Assembly: GCA_016209155.1 (NCBI GenBank)
Contig: JACQWU010000129.1
Span: 1 to 16,954, forward strand
DNA: 16,954 bases
Reading direction: 5' to 3'
Origin: Candidatus Desantisiibacteriota bacterium
GTDB lineage: Bacteria > JACRDZ01
Below, in pieces: positions 8,743-15,186 of this stretch; position 1 is the first letter of the stretch, and each line of letters starts with the position of its first letter. The position numbers and the translations under genes are program-made. The notes under the pieces were generated by a model. It saw only the letters and a list, made by a program, of their open reading frames with translations. It ran no database searches and was not told the DNA's origin.

Positions 8743-8771
8743 TTGACTTTTATTTAAATTGTTGATTAAAT
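8743..8771 (+). promoter_or_regulatory. Sigma70-type promoter for lysC
   Basis: TTGACT at 8743-8748, a 17-base spacer, then TTAAAT at 8766-8771 (four of six bases match TATAAT). The predicted start near 8778 leaves a leader of about 58 bases, too short for a lysine riboswitch. Confidence 0.4.
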
Positions 8772-8835
8772 ACCTGTGTTTATATTAGATAATATAAAAA
8801 ATAAAGCTTTATGAAATGGAGATATAAAAAAATAT

Positions 8836-10059
8836 ATGGCTCTTATAGTGCAAAAGTATGGGGGTTCGTCAGTTGCAGATGCTGAAAAAGTGAAAAGAGT
8901 TGCCAAGCATATTGTTGGAAATAAAAGAAAAAATAATGAATTGGTGGTTGTTGTTTCTGCCCCAGGAGAGATGACCGATGATCTCCTTGATATGGCAAAA
9001 AAAATAACAGATAATCGCAGTGATAGAGAAATAGATATGCTGCTTTCCACCGGCGAACAGGTTTCAATTGCTCTTTTAGCTATGGCTATTCACGAACAGG
9101 GAGAACAGGCAATCTCTTTTACAGGACATCAAGTTGGGATTGTTACCGATACAACTCATACTAAAGCAAAAATAATAAGTATTAATGAAAAAAAAGTTTT
9201 CAATGCCCTTGAAAAAGGTAATATTGTAATAATAGCAGGATTTCAGGGAGTAGATGAGCACAATGATATTACTACTCTCGGAAGAGGTGGCTCTGATACT
9301 ACGGCAGTAGCTCTTGCCGCAGTTCTAAAAGCAGATTTATGTGAAATATATACTGATGTTGATGGTGTATATACAGCTGATCCTCGAATTGTTCCCAATG
9401 CTCAAAAAATAGATACAATTTCTTATGATGAAATGCTTGAAATGGCAAGTTTAGGGGCGAAAGTTATGCAATCCAGGTCAATTGAATTTGCCAAAAAATA
9501 TGATGTGGATGTTCAAGTGCGTTCAAGTTTTAATACGAATACCATAGGCACACTTATAACCAAGGAGGTTTTAAGCATGGAAAAAGTTGTTGTTAGAGGG
9601 GTTACCTGTGAAATGGATGAAGCCAAATTATCGTTAATCGGAGTTCCTGACAGGCCAGGAGTAGCTGCAAAAATATTTACAAGTCTGGCAAAAGTAAATG
9701 TCGGTGTTGATATGATAGTTCAAAGTACTGGAGAAGATGGGATTAATACTATTTCTTTTACAGTAAATAAAAGTGATCTTAAAAAAACTATGGAAATTCT
9801 TAATAAAGTAGCAATAGAGATTGAAGCAAAAAAAATTTTAGCTGATGAACATATAGCAAAAATTTCTATTGTAGGGGTAGGAATGCGCAGTCATTGCGGT
9901 ATTGCGGCAAGTATGTTTGAAGCTTTAGCTCTGAATAAAATAAATATTGATATGATTAGCACCTCGGAAATAAAGCTCTCCTGTATTGTAGAAGATTTGC
10001 GTGCTCATGAAGCTGTGAGAATTTTACATGACAGATTTAATTTAGCAGATATTAAGTAG
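8836..10059 (+). CDS. lysC: Aspartate kinase, alpha chain (full-length)
   Basis: This 407-residue enzyme phosphorylates aspartate with ATP, the first step to lysine, diaminopimelate, threonine and methionine. The N-terminal kinase domain shows K-Y-G-G-S-S (7-12), S-T-G-E-Q (71-75), G-F-Q-G (135-138), G-R-G-G-S-D-T-T (149-156) and Y-T-D-V-D-G-V-Y-T-A-D-P-R (172-184). Two ACT domains follow (about 260-407), with G-V-P-D-R-P-G-V-A at the first effector site. Length and layout match the Bacillus LysC / Corynebacterium type. The ATG is fixed by the M-A-L-I-V-Q-K-Y-G-G start typical of the family; the ribosome site GGAG lies rather far upstream. A second translation start is probably embedded (separate entry). 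Feedback control by lysine and/or threonine is expected from the family but cannot be read out here. Confidence 0.95.
   Translation: MALIVQKYGGSSVADAEKVKRVAKHIVGNKRKNNELVVVVSAPGEMTDDLLDMAKKITDNRSDREIDMLLSTGEQVSIALLAMAIHEQGEQAISFTGHQVGIVTDTTHTKAKIISINEKKVFNALEKGNIVIIAGFQGVDEHNDITTLGRGGSDTTAVALAAVLKADLCEIYTDVDGVYTADPRIVPNAQKIDTISYDEMLEMASLGAKVMQSRSIEFAKKYDVDVQVRSSFNTNTIGTLITKEVLSMEKVVVRGVTCEMDEAKLSLIGVPDRPGVAAKIFTSLAKVNVGVDMIVQSTGEDGINTISFTVNKSDLKKTMEILNKVAIEIEAKKILADEHIAKISIVGVGMRSHCGIAASMFEALALNKINIDMISTSEIKLSCIVEDLRAHEAVRILHDRFNLADIK
9577..10059 (+). CDS. Candidate aspartate kinase beta (regulatory) subunit from internal start
   Basis: A perfect ribosome site AAGGAGG (9562-9568) lies eight bases before an in-frame ATG at lysC codon 248. 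Starting here gives a 160-residue protein of just the ACT domains. In Bacillus subtilis aspartokinase II and Corynebacterium LysC, the same in-frame arrangement makes an alpha2-beta2 enzyme with a beta chain of about this size. The site is stronger than the one in front of the full-length gene. That the beta chain is really made here is inferred. Confidence 0.55.
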   Translation: MEKVVVRGVTCEMDEAKLSLIGVPDRPGVAAKIFTSLAKVNVGVDMIVQSTGEDGINTISFTVNKSDLKKTMEILNKVAIEIEAKKILADEHIAKISIVGVGMRSHCGIAASMFEALALNKINIDMISTSEIKLSCIVEDLRAHEAVRILHDRFNLADIK

Positions 10060-10097
10060 CTGTAATACTTAAAACTTTTTAAAGTAAAAATAATTTG

Positions 10098-10165
10098 AGG
10101 GCACAGAATTTTAAATAAATTATATTTTTTAAGGTTTCTCAGTGTTCTCTGTGGTTAAATTTTGA
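10098..10165. repeat. Degenerate dispersed intergenic repeat, copy A
   Basis: An imperfect palindrome: GGGCACAGA on the left, an A+T-rich middle, and TCTCAGTGTTCTCTGTGGTT on the right, with CACAGA (10102-10107) facing TCTGTG (10148-10153). It shares TCAGTGTTCT and CTGTGGT words with a second element after tyrS. It resembles the non-coding CACAGAG-type dispersed repeats of many environmental genomes. Confidence 0.4.
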
Positions 10166-10195
10166 CATTACTTATGATTTTCACAGGACACAAAT

Positions 10196-10768
10196 ATGGA
10201 AGTAGAATTCATAAAATCCGCATTTAATAAAAATCAATTTCCTGCTCATCTATTCCCTGAAGTTGCTTTTGTCGGAAGATCAAATGTGGGCAAATCTTCA
10301 TTGTTGAATTGTATTTCAGGTAGAAAGAAGCTTGCTCATGTAAGCAATAATCCAGGCAAAACAAAAATGATAAATTTTTTTTTAATAGATAAAAAATTTT
10401 GTTTTGTTGATCTCCCGGGATATGGTTTTGCAAAAGTTTCTATGGTTATAAAATTACACTGGAAGGATTTAATCGAATCGTATATAATAGGAAGAGAAAA
10501 TTTAAAACTTATAATTTTAATTTTAGACATAAGGCATATTCCTTCAAAAGATGATATGTTAATGAAACAATGGTTAGATGAATATAATATTAATTATATT
10601 ATTGCTGCTACAAAAACAGATAAACTTTCAAAAAATCAAAAATTAAAAAGTATATCGATAATTAATGAGATTTTAAATAAAAACATATTGCCCTTTTCCA
10701 GTTTTACAGGCGAAGGGAAAAAAGAAATATGGCAGGAAATTCATAATAATTTGCAAGGAAGGATATAA
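10196..10768 (+). CDS. engB: Ribosome-assembly GTPase EngB/YsxC
   Basis: A 190-residue single-domain P-loop GTPase of the TrmE-Era-EngA-YihA-Septin class, needed for late 50S subunit assembly. All GTPase motifs are present: G1 G-R-S-N-V-G-K-S-S (27-35), the G2 Thr after N-N-P-G-K (54-56), G3 D-L-P-G-Y-G (72-77), G4 T-K-T-D (139-142) and G5 S-S-F (168-170). The length is normal. The ATG has AGGA about ten bases upstream. It is followed after 3 bp by the HEAT lipoprotein gene, so the two are probably co-transcribed. Confidence 0.95.
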   Translation: MEVEFIKSAFNKNQFPAHLFPEVAFVGRSNVGKSSLLNCISGRKKLAHVSNNPGKTKMINFFLIDKKFCFVDLPGYGFAKVSMVIKLHWKDLIESYIIGRENLKLIILILDIRHIPSKDDMLMKQWLDEYNINYIIAATKTDKLSKNQKLKSISIINEILNKNILPFSSFTGEGKKEIWQEIHNNLQGRI

Positions 10769-10771
10769 AAG

Positions 10772-11680
10772 ATGAAAATAATAAGATGCTTAAGTGTTTT
10801 TTTATTAGTAATTACGTTAAGTGGGTGCAAGGAGATAAGAAAAACTCAAGAAAATGATAAAAAAGAATTATCGGCAGAAGATATACATGAAGTATTAATT
10901 TTATTAAAAAAAGCAGATACTGATACCCGGAAAAATTATGTGGAAAAAATTAAAAATATGGGTGCATCAGCAATTAACCCTTTAATATCAGAATTATCTT
11001 CTGATGATGCCGAAATTCAGGAATCTGCTGCTGCCTTACTCGGCATAATAGGGGATTCAACAGCATTTGTACCATTGATCAACGGACTTCAAGGCGGTAT
11101 AAAACGTAAATATATTGTCCCCTGGGCTTTAGCAAAACTTCATGATTCAAGAGCTATCCCTCATTTAATAAAAACATTAGGGAATAACGATCCTGAGGTC
11201 AGAATATATACTATCAAAGCTCTAATAAGTTTTGGTTATGAAGCAATTAATCCTCTTTTAGAAGCTATTAAATCACAGGACCCATTTGTACGCGCAGGTG
11301 CTGTTACAGCTCTTGGTGATATAGCCGGTTCTGAAGCCTTCAATCCGATTGTATCTCTTGTTAATGATAAAAACGAGGATGTTTTATTGGCCGTTTCCCA
11401 TGTTATGGGGAAAATTGGTAGTGACCTTGCAATTGAACCGCTTGTTAAATTTTTAAAACATAAAAATAAAAATATAAGAATAAATGCTGTCCGTTCGCTT
11501 GGAATTATAGGTAATATCGGTTATAGGAATAAAAATATATTAGAGAATGTTCTAATTGATGATAATGAAATGGAAGTAAGAGAATTGACTGCACGTGTAC
11601 TTGAAAATATTACAGGGACTAAATATAAATATAAAAATGATAAAGGAGAAATGGTATTTCCTAAGAATATAGATAAATGA
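10772..11680 (+). CDS. HEAT-repeat lipoprotein
   Basis: A 302-residue protein with a lipoprotein signal: basic M-K-I-I-R, a hydrophobic core, and the lipobox L-S-G-C with the lipid-accepting Cys at 19. Residues about 60-280 are HEAT/PBS-lyase-like repeats, seen as recurring A-x-x-x-L-G-x-I-G-D-S-x-A and P-L-I-x-x-L blocks separated by about 30 residues. They would form a curved helical scaffold for protein binding at the membrane. The ribosome site GGAAGG lies inside the end of engB. No catalytic motif is visible and no partner can be named. Confidence 0.8.
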   Translation: MKIIRCLSVFLLVITLSGCKEIRKTQENDKKELSAEDIHEVLILLKKADTDTRKNYVEKIKNMGASAINPLISELSSDDAEIQESAAALLGIIGDSTAFVPLINGLQGGIKRKYIVPWALAKLHDSRAIPHLIKTLGNNDPEVRIYTIKALISFGYEAINPLLEAIKSQDPFVRAGAVTALGDIAGSEAFNPIVSLVNDKNEDVLLAVSHVMGKIGSDLAIEPLVKFLKHKNKNIRINAVRSLGIIGNIGYRNKNILENVLIDDNEMEVRELTARVLENITGTKYKYKNDKGEMVFPKNIDK

Positions 11681-11733
11681 AAAGAGACAGCGGCAGTTAG
11701 AACCTTATATAAAAATATGTAATGGAGGATCTT

Positions 11734-12681
11734 GTGAAGGAAAATAAAATTAATAAAAAAATACACAATGTCGTAGACGAATTTGAGCTATTTAAGCAAA
11801 ATACAATAGAAATTTTACCTGAAAATGAGCTTAAAATAAAAATAGAAAAATCCCGTTTAACCAATACACCGCTAAGAATTAAATTTGGTGCTGATCCAAC
11901 AACATGTAATATCCATCTGGGACATACGGTTATTCTTCGTAAACTAAGACAACTGCAAAATATGGGGCATACGATAGTATTTATTATAGGCGATTTTACA
12001 GCAATGATTGGAGACCCATCAGGGAGAAGTGAAACACGGAAAAGGCTTTCAAAAGAAGAAGTTCTTCATAATGCTGAAACTTACCAAAGACAGATATCAA
12101 GAATTCTTAATATTAAGAAAGTTGAATTACTGTATAATGGTGATTGGCTTCAGGAAATGCCTTTAAGTGAATTAATCGATCTTTCCTCGAGGTATACAGT
12201 AGCCCGAATTTTAGAAAGAGCTGATTTTAAAGATCGTTATGAAAAGCAAAAAGATATCAGTGTTGTGGAATTTCTTTATCCTTTATTCCAGGGTTACGAT
12301 TCAGTAATAACAAGAAGCGATCTCGAAATTGGCGGAAATGATCAGAAATTTAATCTTTTAGTTGGAAGGGCTCTGCAAAAAAGTTATGGACAGGAAATGC
12401 AGGCTATACTGACTATGCCCCTTCTCGTTGGTACTGATGGTGTTCAAAAAATGAGTAAAAGTTATGGTAATTATATAGGAATAGACGAAGCACCGTCTGA
12501 AATATTCGGTAAAGTGACGTCAATTTCGGATGATTTAATGCTGGAATATTATCAACTACTTACAGATATAACGAAGGAGGAATTAAACTTAATTGCTTCA
12601 GGGATTAAAAATGAAGAGACTCATCCGTCGAAAAAATTTTTAAACATAAAGAAATACCGGAAATGGAACTTGAAGAAATAA
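11734..12681 (+). CDS. tyrS: Tyrosyl-tRNA synthetase, catalytic part of a broken gene
   Basis: The class I catalytic domain is complete: F-G-A-D-P-T, H-L-G-H (the HIGH motif, residues 61-64), I-G-D-F-T-A-M-I-G-D-P-S-G-R-S, G-G-N-D-Q-K-F-N-L-L-V-G-R and K-M-S-K-S (239-243). The sequence is of the subtype with a C-terminal S4 domain. The GTG at 11734 is preferred: GGAGG sits five bases before it, whereas the in-frame ATG at 11722 has no ribosome site and is itself part of that signal. After H-P-S (around 12630) the frame leaves the family alignment and ends in an unrelated tail of about 16 residues. The S4 domain continues in the -1 frame. The linker normally found there (about 27 residues, remembered from relatives) is absent, so this is an out-of-frame deletion, not just a single-base slip. 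Without the S4 domain, tRNA binding would be impaired. Confidence 0.85.
   Translation: MKENKINKKIHNVVDEFELFKQNTIEILPENELKIKIEKSRLTNTPLRIKFGADPTTCNIHLGHTVILRKLRQLQNMGHTIVFIIGDFTAMIGDPSGRSETRKRLSKEEVLHNAETYQRQISRILNIKKVELLYNGDWLQEMPLSELIDLSSRYTVARILERADFKDRYEKQKDISVVEFLYPLFQGYDSVITRSDLEIGGNDQKFNLLVGRALQKSYGQEMQAILTMPLLVGTDGVQKMSKSYGNYIGIDEAPSEIFGKVTSISDDLMLEYYQLLTDITKEELNLIASGIKNEETHPSKKFLNIKKYRKWNLKK
12627..12645 (+). other. tyrS deletion junction with slippery-like heptamer
   Basis: The two tyrS frames meet at TCGAAAAAATTTTTAAAC. The upstream frame reads H-P-S-K-K-F-L-N; the -1 frame reads V-E-K-I-F-K-H-K-E-I-P-E, the normal approach to the S4 domain. TTTAAAC (12639-12645) lies in the upstream frame as T TTA AAC, so a -1 slip there would join the frames exactly. 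No clear stimulatory hairpin follows. Confidence 0.6.
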
Positions 12682-12896
12682 ATTGGAATGAAGAAGATAT
12701 CAATCTGGCGAAACTTTTGAGAACAGTAGATCTGGTTGACAGCGCCACAGAAGCCAGGCGTTTAATCACACAGGGAGCTATATCTATAAATGAGGAACGC
12801 ATTAATGATATAAACAGTTCTCTTGATTTCTCAAAAGAATATATTATTAAAGTCGGAAAAAGGAAATTTAAAAAAATTAAAATAAATAAAAAATAA
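12663..12896 (+). CDS. tyrS: Tyrosyl-tRNA synthetase S4 domain, out-of-frame 3' part
   Basis: This 77-residue reading frame starts at an ATG that is an ordinary internal Met in relatives (I-P-E-M-E-L-E-E). It contains the S4 RNA-binding motif L-V-D-S-A-T-E-A-R-R-L-I-T-Q-G-A-I-S-I-N and a Lys-rich end, R-K-F-K-K-I-K-I. It overlaps the catalytic frame by 19 bases in the -1 frame. GGAA lies only a few bases before the ATG, so independent translation is not convincing. In a whole synthetase this domain grips the tRNA anticodon arm. On its own it is most simply the stranded tail of tyrS. Confidence 0.75.
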   Translation: MELEEINWNEEDINLAKLLRTVDLVDSATEARRLITQGAISINEERINDINSSLDFSKEYIIKVGKRKFKKIKINKK

Positions 12897-12918
12897 TCTT
12901 TAGAAAGTATGAAAAATC

Positions 12919-12963
12919 AACCACTGAGACCACAGATAAAAATTAAGAATCCTTCAGTGTTCT
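12919..12963. repeat. Degenerate dispersed intergenic repeat, copy B
   Basis: An imperfect palindrome, with CACTGA (12922-12927) facing TCAGTG (12954-12959) across an A+T-rich middle. It shares the 10-mer TCAGTGTTCT with the element after lysC, and the reverse complement of its left arm has the same CTGTGGT word. Both lie in untranslated gaps. Confidence 0.4.
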
Positions 12964-13155
12964 ATAAAACAAAAGATATAAGCAATGATGTTATGTGATT
13001 TTTCTGTTATTTTTCTTGAACAATTCACGTTGATATGGTCTTATTATATTACCTAAAAAGTTTTAATTTAGATATCATATCTTCTGTCTTTCTTTAGAAT
13101 TATTAATCTTCATAAAATTAATATTGTAATATATTAAAACATAAGGAATAAACTT

Positions 13156-13842
13156 ATGGATCTCAATGCATTGCGTAATATAAGCTATGGGATGTATATT
13201 ATTTCTTCTAATAAGGGAAGTCAATTTAATGCTCAAATTGCAAATACTGTATTTCAGATAACCAATGAACCGATAATAATAGCAATAAGTATAAATAAAA
13301 AAAATTTTACCCATGAGTATATAGAATCAAGCCAACGATTTTCCATATCAATTCTTGAAGAAAATACACCGCTTGATTTTATTGGTAAATTTGGTTTTAA
13401 ATCAGGCAGAACAGAAAATAAATTTATAAATATTAAATCAAAAGTACTTTCCTCGGGATGTCCGGTAGTCCTTGATTTTTCTCTTGCATATCTTGAAGCA
13501 AAAGTAGTAAATAAATTTGACTGCTCAAGTCATACGATTTTTCTTGGAGAAATTACAGAATCTGAGATATCTAAAAGCGGAAAAGTCATGACATATGCCT
13601 ATTATCATCAGATTAAGGGAGGAACAACACCAAAAACAGCTCCTACATTTATGAAAAATGAAACGAAAGGAAGTGTATCTATGCAGAAATATAAATGTAA
13701 AATTTGCGGTTATATTTATGACCCAAAAATTGGGGATCCTGATAACGGAATAAAGGCAGATACTCTCTTTGAAGATATTCCCAATACATGGGTATGTCCT
13801 GTATGCGGTGCAGATAAAAGTCAGTTTGAAAAGGAGGAATAG
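13156..13842 (+). CDS. hrb: Flavin reductase-rubredoxin fusion (high-molecular-weight rubredoxin)
   Basis: This 228-residue protein fuses an FMN-binding flavin-reductase-like domain (about 1-155; [10 protein letters not shown] near 25-34) to a rubredoxin (about 176-225). Rubredoxin iron ligands are Cys181/Cys184 ([10 protein letters not shown]) and Cys214/Cys217 (W-V-C-P-V-C-G). This is the plan of Moorella Hrb, which passes electrons from NADH to the flavodiiron protein FprA to reduce NO or oxygen. No FprA gene is in the window, so the partner may be the rubrerythrin next door or lie elsewhere. The ATG has AAGGA eight bases upstream. It is first gene of a tight trio, with two bases before rubrerythrin. 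Confidence 0.88.
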   Translation: MDLNALRNISYGMYIISSNKGSQFNAQIANTVFQITNEPIIIAISINKKNFTHEYIESSQRFSISILEENTPLDFIGKFGFKSGRTENKFINIKSKVLSSGCPVVLDFSLAYLEAKVVNKFDCSSHTIFLGEITESEISKSGKVMTYAYYHQIKGGTTPKTAPTFMKNETKGSVSMQKYKCKICGYIYDPKIGDPDNGIKADTLFEDIPNTWVCPVCGADKSQFEKEE

Positions 13843-13844
13843 AT

Positions 13845-14417
13845 ATGAACATTAAAGGAACACAAACAGAAAAAAATTTATTAGCATCTTTTGCTGGAGA
13901 GTCTCAGGCAAGGAACAGATATACATATTTTGCCAGTGCGGCTAAAAAAGAAGGGTATGAACAAATATGTGCTATTTTTCTTGAAACTGCCGATAATGAA
14001 AAAGAACATGCTAAAAAATTTTTTAAATTTTTAGAGGGGGGAGAATTAGAAATTACTGCTACTTTCCCTGCGGGGGTGATTGGAAATACTGCGGCAAATC
14101 TTAAAGCCGCAGCTGACGGTGAGAATTTAGAATGGACAGTTCTTTATAAAGAAGCCGAGAAAATAGCGCGTAAAGAAGGTTTTGATAAAATTGCTGATGT
14201 TTTTAAAGAAATAAGTAAAGTCGAAAGCCATCATGAAGCTCGATACCGGAAATTGCTTAAAAATATTCAAGATGGTAAGGTTTTCAAAAAGGATACTATT
14301 GTTAAATGGAAATGCCGCAATTGCGGTTATATTAATGAGGGAATGGAAGCACCGGAAGAATGTCCTGCATGCGCACATCCTAAAGATTATTATGAGATTT
14401 TATGTGAAAATTATTAG
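13845..14417 (+). CDS. rbr: Rubrerythrin
   Basis: A 190-residue cytoplasmic peroxidase that reduces hydrogen peroxide in anaerobes. The ferritin-like four-helix part carries the diiron ligand pattern: Glu19 (G-E-S-Q-A-R-N-R-Y), E-K-E-H (Glu52/His55), Glu93/Glu96 (G-E-N-L-E-W) and E-S-H-H-E-A-R-Y (Glu127/His130). The C-terminal rubredoxin-like domain binds iron with Cys157/Cys160 and Cys173/Cys176. Length is normal. The ribosome site AAGGAGG lies inside the last codons of the preceding gene, and the start is two bases after its stop, so translation is coupled. Electrons probably come from the Hrb-type protein. Confidence 0.95.
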   Translation: MNIKGTQTEKNLLASFAGESQARNRYTYFASAAKKEGYEQICAIFLETADNEKEHAKKFFKFLEGGELEITATFPAGVIGNTAANLKAAADGENLEWTVLYKEAEKIARKEGFDKIADVFKEISKVESHHEARYRKLLKNIQDGKVFKKDTIVKWKCRNCGYINEGMEAPEECPACAHPKDYYEILCENY

Positions 14418-14494
14418 TTTAAATAATAACTATAAAGGTGAATATATTGATGGGAAGGGCTATAATAGCTTATAAATAAATCATGAGGTGTATT

Positions 14495-14971
14495 ATGGCA
14501 GCTAATTTTGCAGGTAGTGAAATTGTTGAGTTAGGAATTCAGATAGAAAAAAATGGCAGGGATTTTTATAATATTCTTGCAGGAAAAGCAAATAATAAAA
14601 AAATTACTCAAACATTTATTTATCTTGCAAAAGAGGAAGATGGACATATAAAAGTATTTAATGATTTATTAAATTCTGTATCAAAGTATGAGCCTGTTGA
14701 AGCCTATCCTGAAGAATATTTTGCTTATATGCATATTCTGGCGGATGAATATGTATTCATACAAAATAATAAAGGAACTGAATTAGCTCAAAAAATAAAT
14801 ACCATTACAGATGCTATTAAAATGGCAATTGAGTTTGAAAAAGATTCTATCCTTTTTTTTGAAGGTATGAAAAAACTTGTAAATCAAAAAGATCAAAAAA
14901 TAATTGAAGATTTAATAAGTCAGGAGCAAAATCATCTCAGGCAACTTTCCGCAATCAAAAACATAACATGA
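14495..14971 (+). CDS. Ferritin-like diiron protein (rubrerythrin family, no rubredoxin domain)
   Basis: This 158-residue protein is mostly helical, with diiron-type motifs: E-K-N-G-R-D-F-Y-N (first helix), A-K-E-E-D-G-H (second, E-x-x-H type), E-F-E-K-D-S-I-L-F-F-E-G-M (third) and I-S-Q-E-Q-N-H (fourth). It lacks the rubredoxin tail of the preceding gene. Such short proteins are usually annotated 'ferritin family' and act in peroxide or iron handling; the exact reaction is not known. The ATG at 14495 is preferred because GAGG lies six bases upstream. The in-frame ATG at 14483 overlaps that ribosome site and has none of its own. It lies 77 bp after rubrerythrin, same strand, and probably belongs to the same transcript. 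Confidence 0.8.
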   Translation: MAANFAGSEIVELGIQIEKNGRDFYNILAGKANNKKITQTFIYLAKEEDGHIKVFNDLLNSVSKYEPVEAYPEEYFAYMHILADEYVFIQNNKGTELAQKINTITDAIKMAIEFEKDSILFFEGMKKLVNQKDQKIIEDLISQEQNHLRQLSAIKNIT

Positions 14972-14998
14972 TTTTTTTATTGAAGGGAGGCGATTAAA

Positions 14999-15076
14999 AT
15001 GAGAATTATAATAAGATATATGCTGCGTCCTATCGCACATTGCAAAACCGGCTGCCTTATTTTGTCCTGGGTATGA
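14999..15076 (+). CDS. Possible 25-residue small protein
   Basis: A very strong ribosome site AAGGGAGG (14983-14990) sits eight bases before an ATG that opens 25 codons (M-R-I-I-I-R-Y-M-L-R-P-I-A-H-C-K-T-G-C…), with a C-x3-C pair and a hydrophobic end. It follows the ferritin-like gene by 27 bases. The peptide matches no family I know, and it could be a remnant or a leader. The surrounding island (about 15015-15095) is visibly less A+T-rich than its neighbours. Confidence 0.25.
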   Translation: MRIIIRYMLRPIAHCKTGCLILSWV

Positions 15077-15113
15077 CTTTAAACTACCCGCTATCTAATT
15101 TTATAGTAATAGC

Positions 15114-15153
15114 AAATGAGTAGATGAGTCAAAAATATCTCATCTACTCATTT
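15114..15153 (+). terminator. Terminator-like perfect 15-bp hairpin
   Basis: Left arm 15114-15128 and right arm 15139-15153 are perfect reverse complements around the ten-base loop TCAAAAATAT. The stem is followed by ATTTTTA. This is the form of an intrinsic terminator closing the rubredoxin/rubrerythrin/ferritin transcript. It also means that an ATG at 15124, inside the stem, is an unlikely start for the next gene. Confidence 0.6.
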
Positions 15154-15186
15154 ATTTTTAGAAATGGAGACTTTTTCAATTATCTA

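Larger units (their letters stand above)
8501..8835. other. Divergent intergenic region between glycosyltransferase and lysC
   Basis: This 335-bp gap holds two outward-facing promoter candidates (listed separately). Between them lie a weak ATGAG/CTCAT stem (8645-8662) and a direct repeat of TGTAAAAGGTT near 8606 and 8673. I see no tRNA, no lysine-riboswitch core, no clear operator and no convincing small gene in the remaining sequence. Confidence 0.5.

Noticed and set aside
8501-8835. Lysine riboswitch before lysC
   Set aside because: The predicted leader is only about 58 bases, and no conserved lysine-aptamer segments are visible.
11722-11733. ATG start four codons upstream in tyrS
   Set aside because: This ATG is part of the GGAGG ribosome site for the GTG at 11734 and has none of its own.
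13016-13044. Promoter for the hrb operon (TTGAAC, 17 bases, TCTTAT)
   Set aside because: The -10 box is weak, better A+T boxes have wrong spacing, and the region is too A+T-rich to choose.
14233-14475. 80-codon frame overlapping rubrerythrin
   Set aside because: It is out of frame with a fully recognisable rubrerythrin and has no ribosome site or known motif.
15015-15095. Known riboswitch (c-di-GMP or fluoride type) in the compositional island
   Set aside because: Isolated words resemble parts of these motifs on either strand, but their order and pairing do not fit any of them.
15124-15186. Longer start for the HhH protein
   Set aside because: The ATG lies in the stem of a perfect 15-bp hairpin, and the extension would precede an otherwise well-placed signal peptide.
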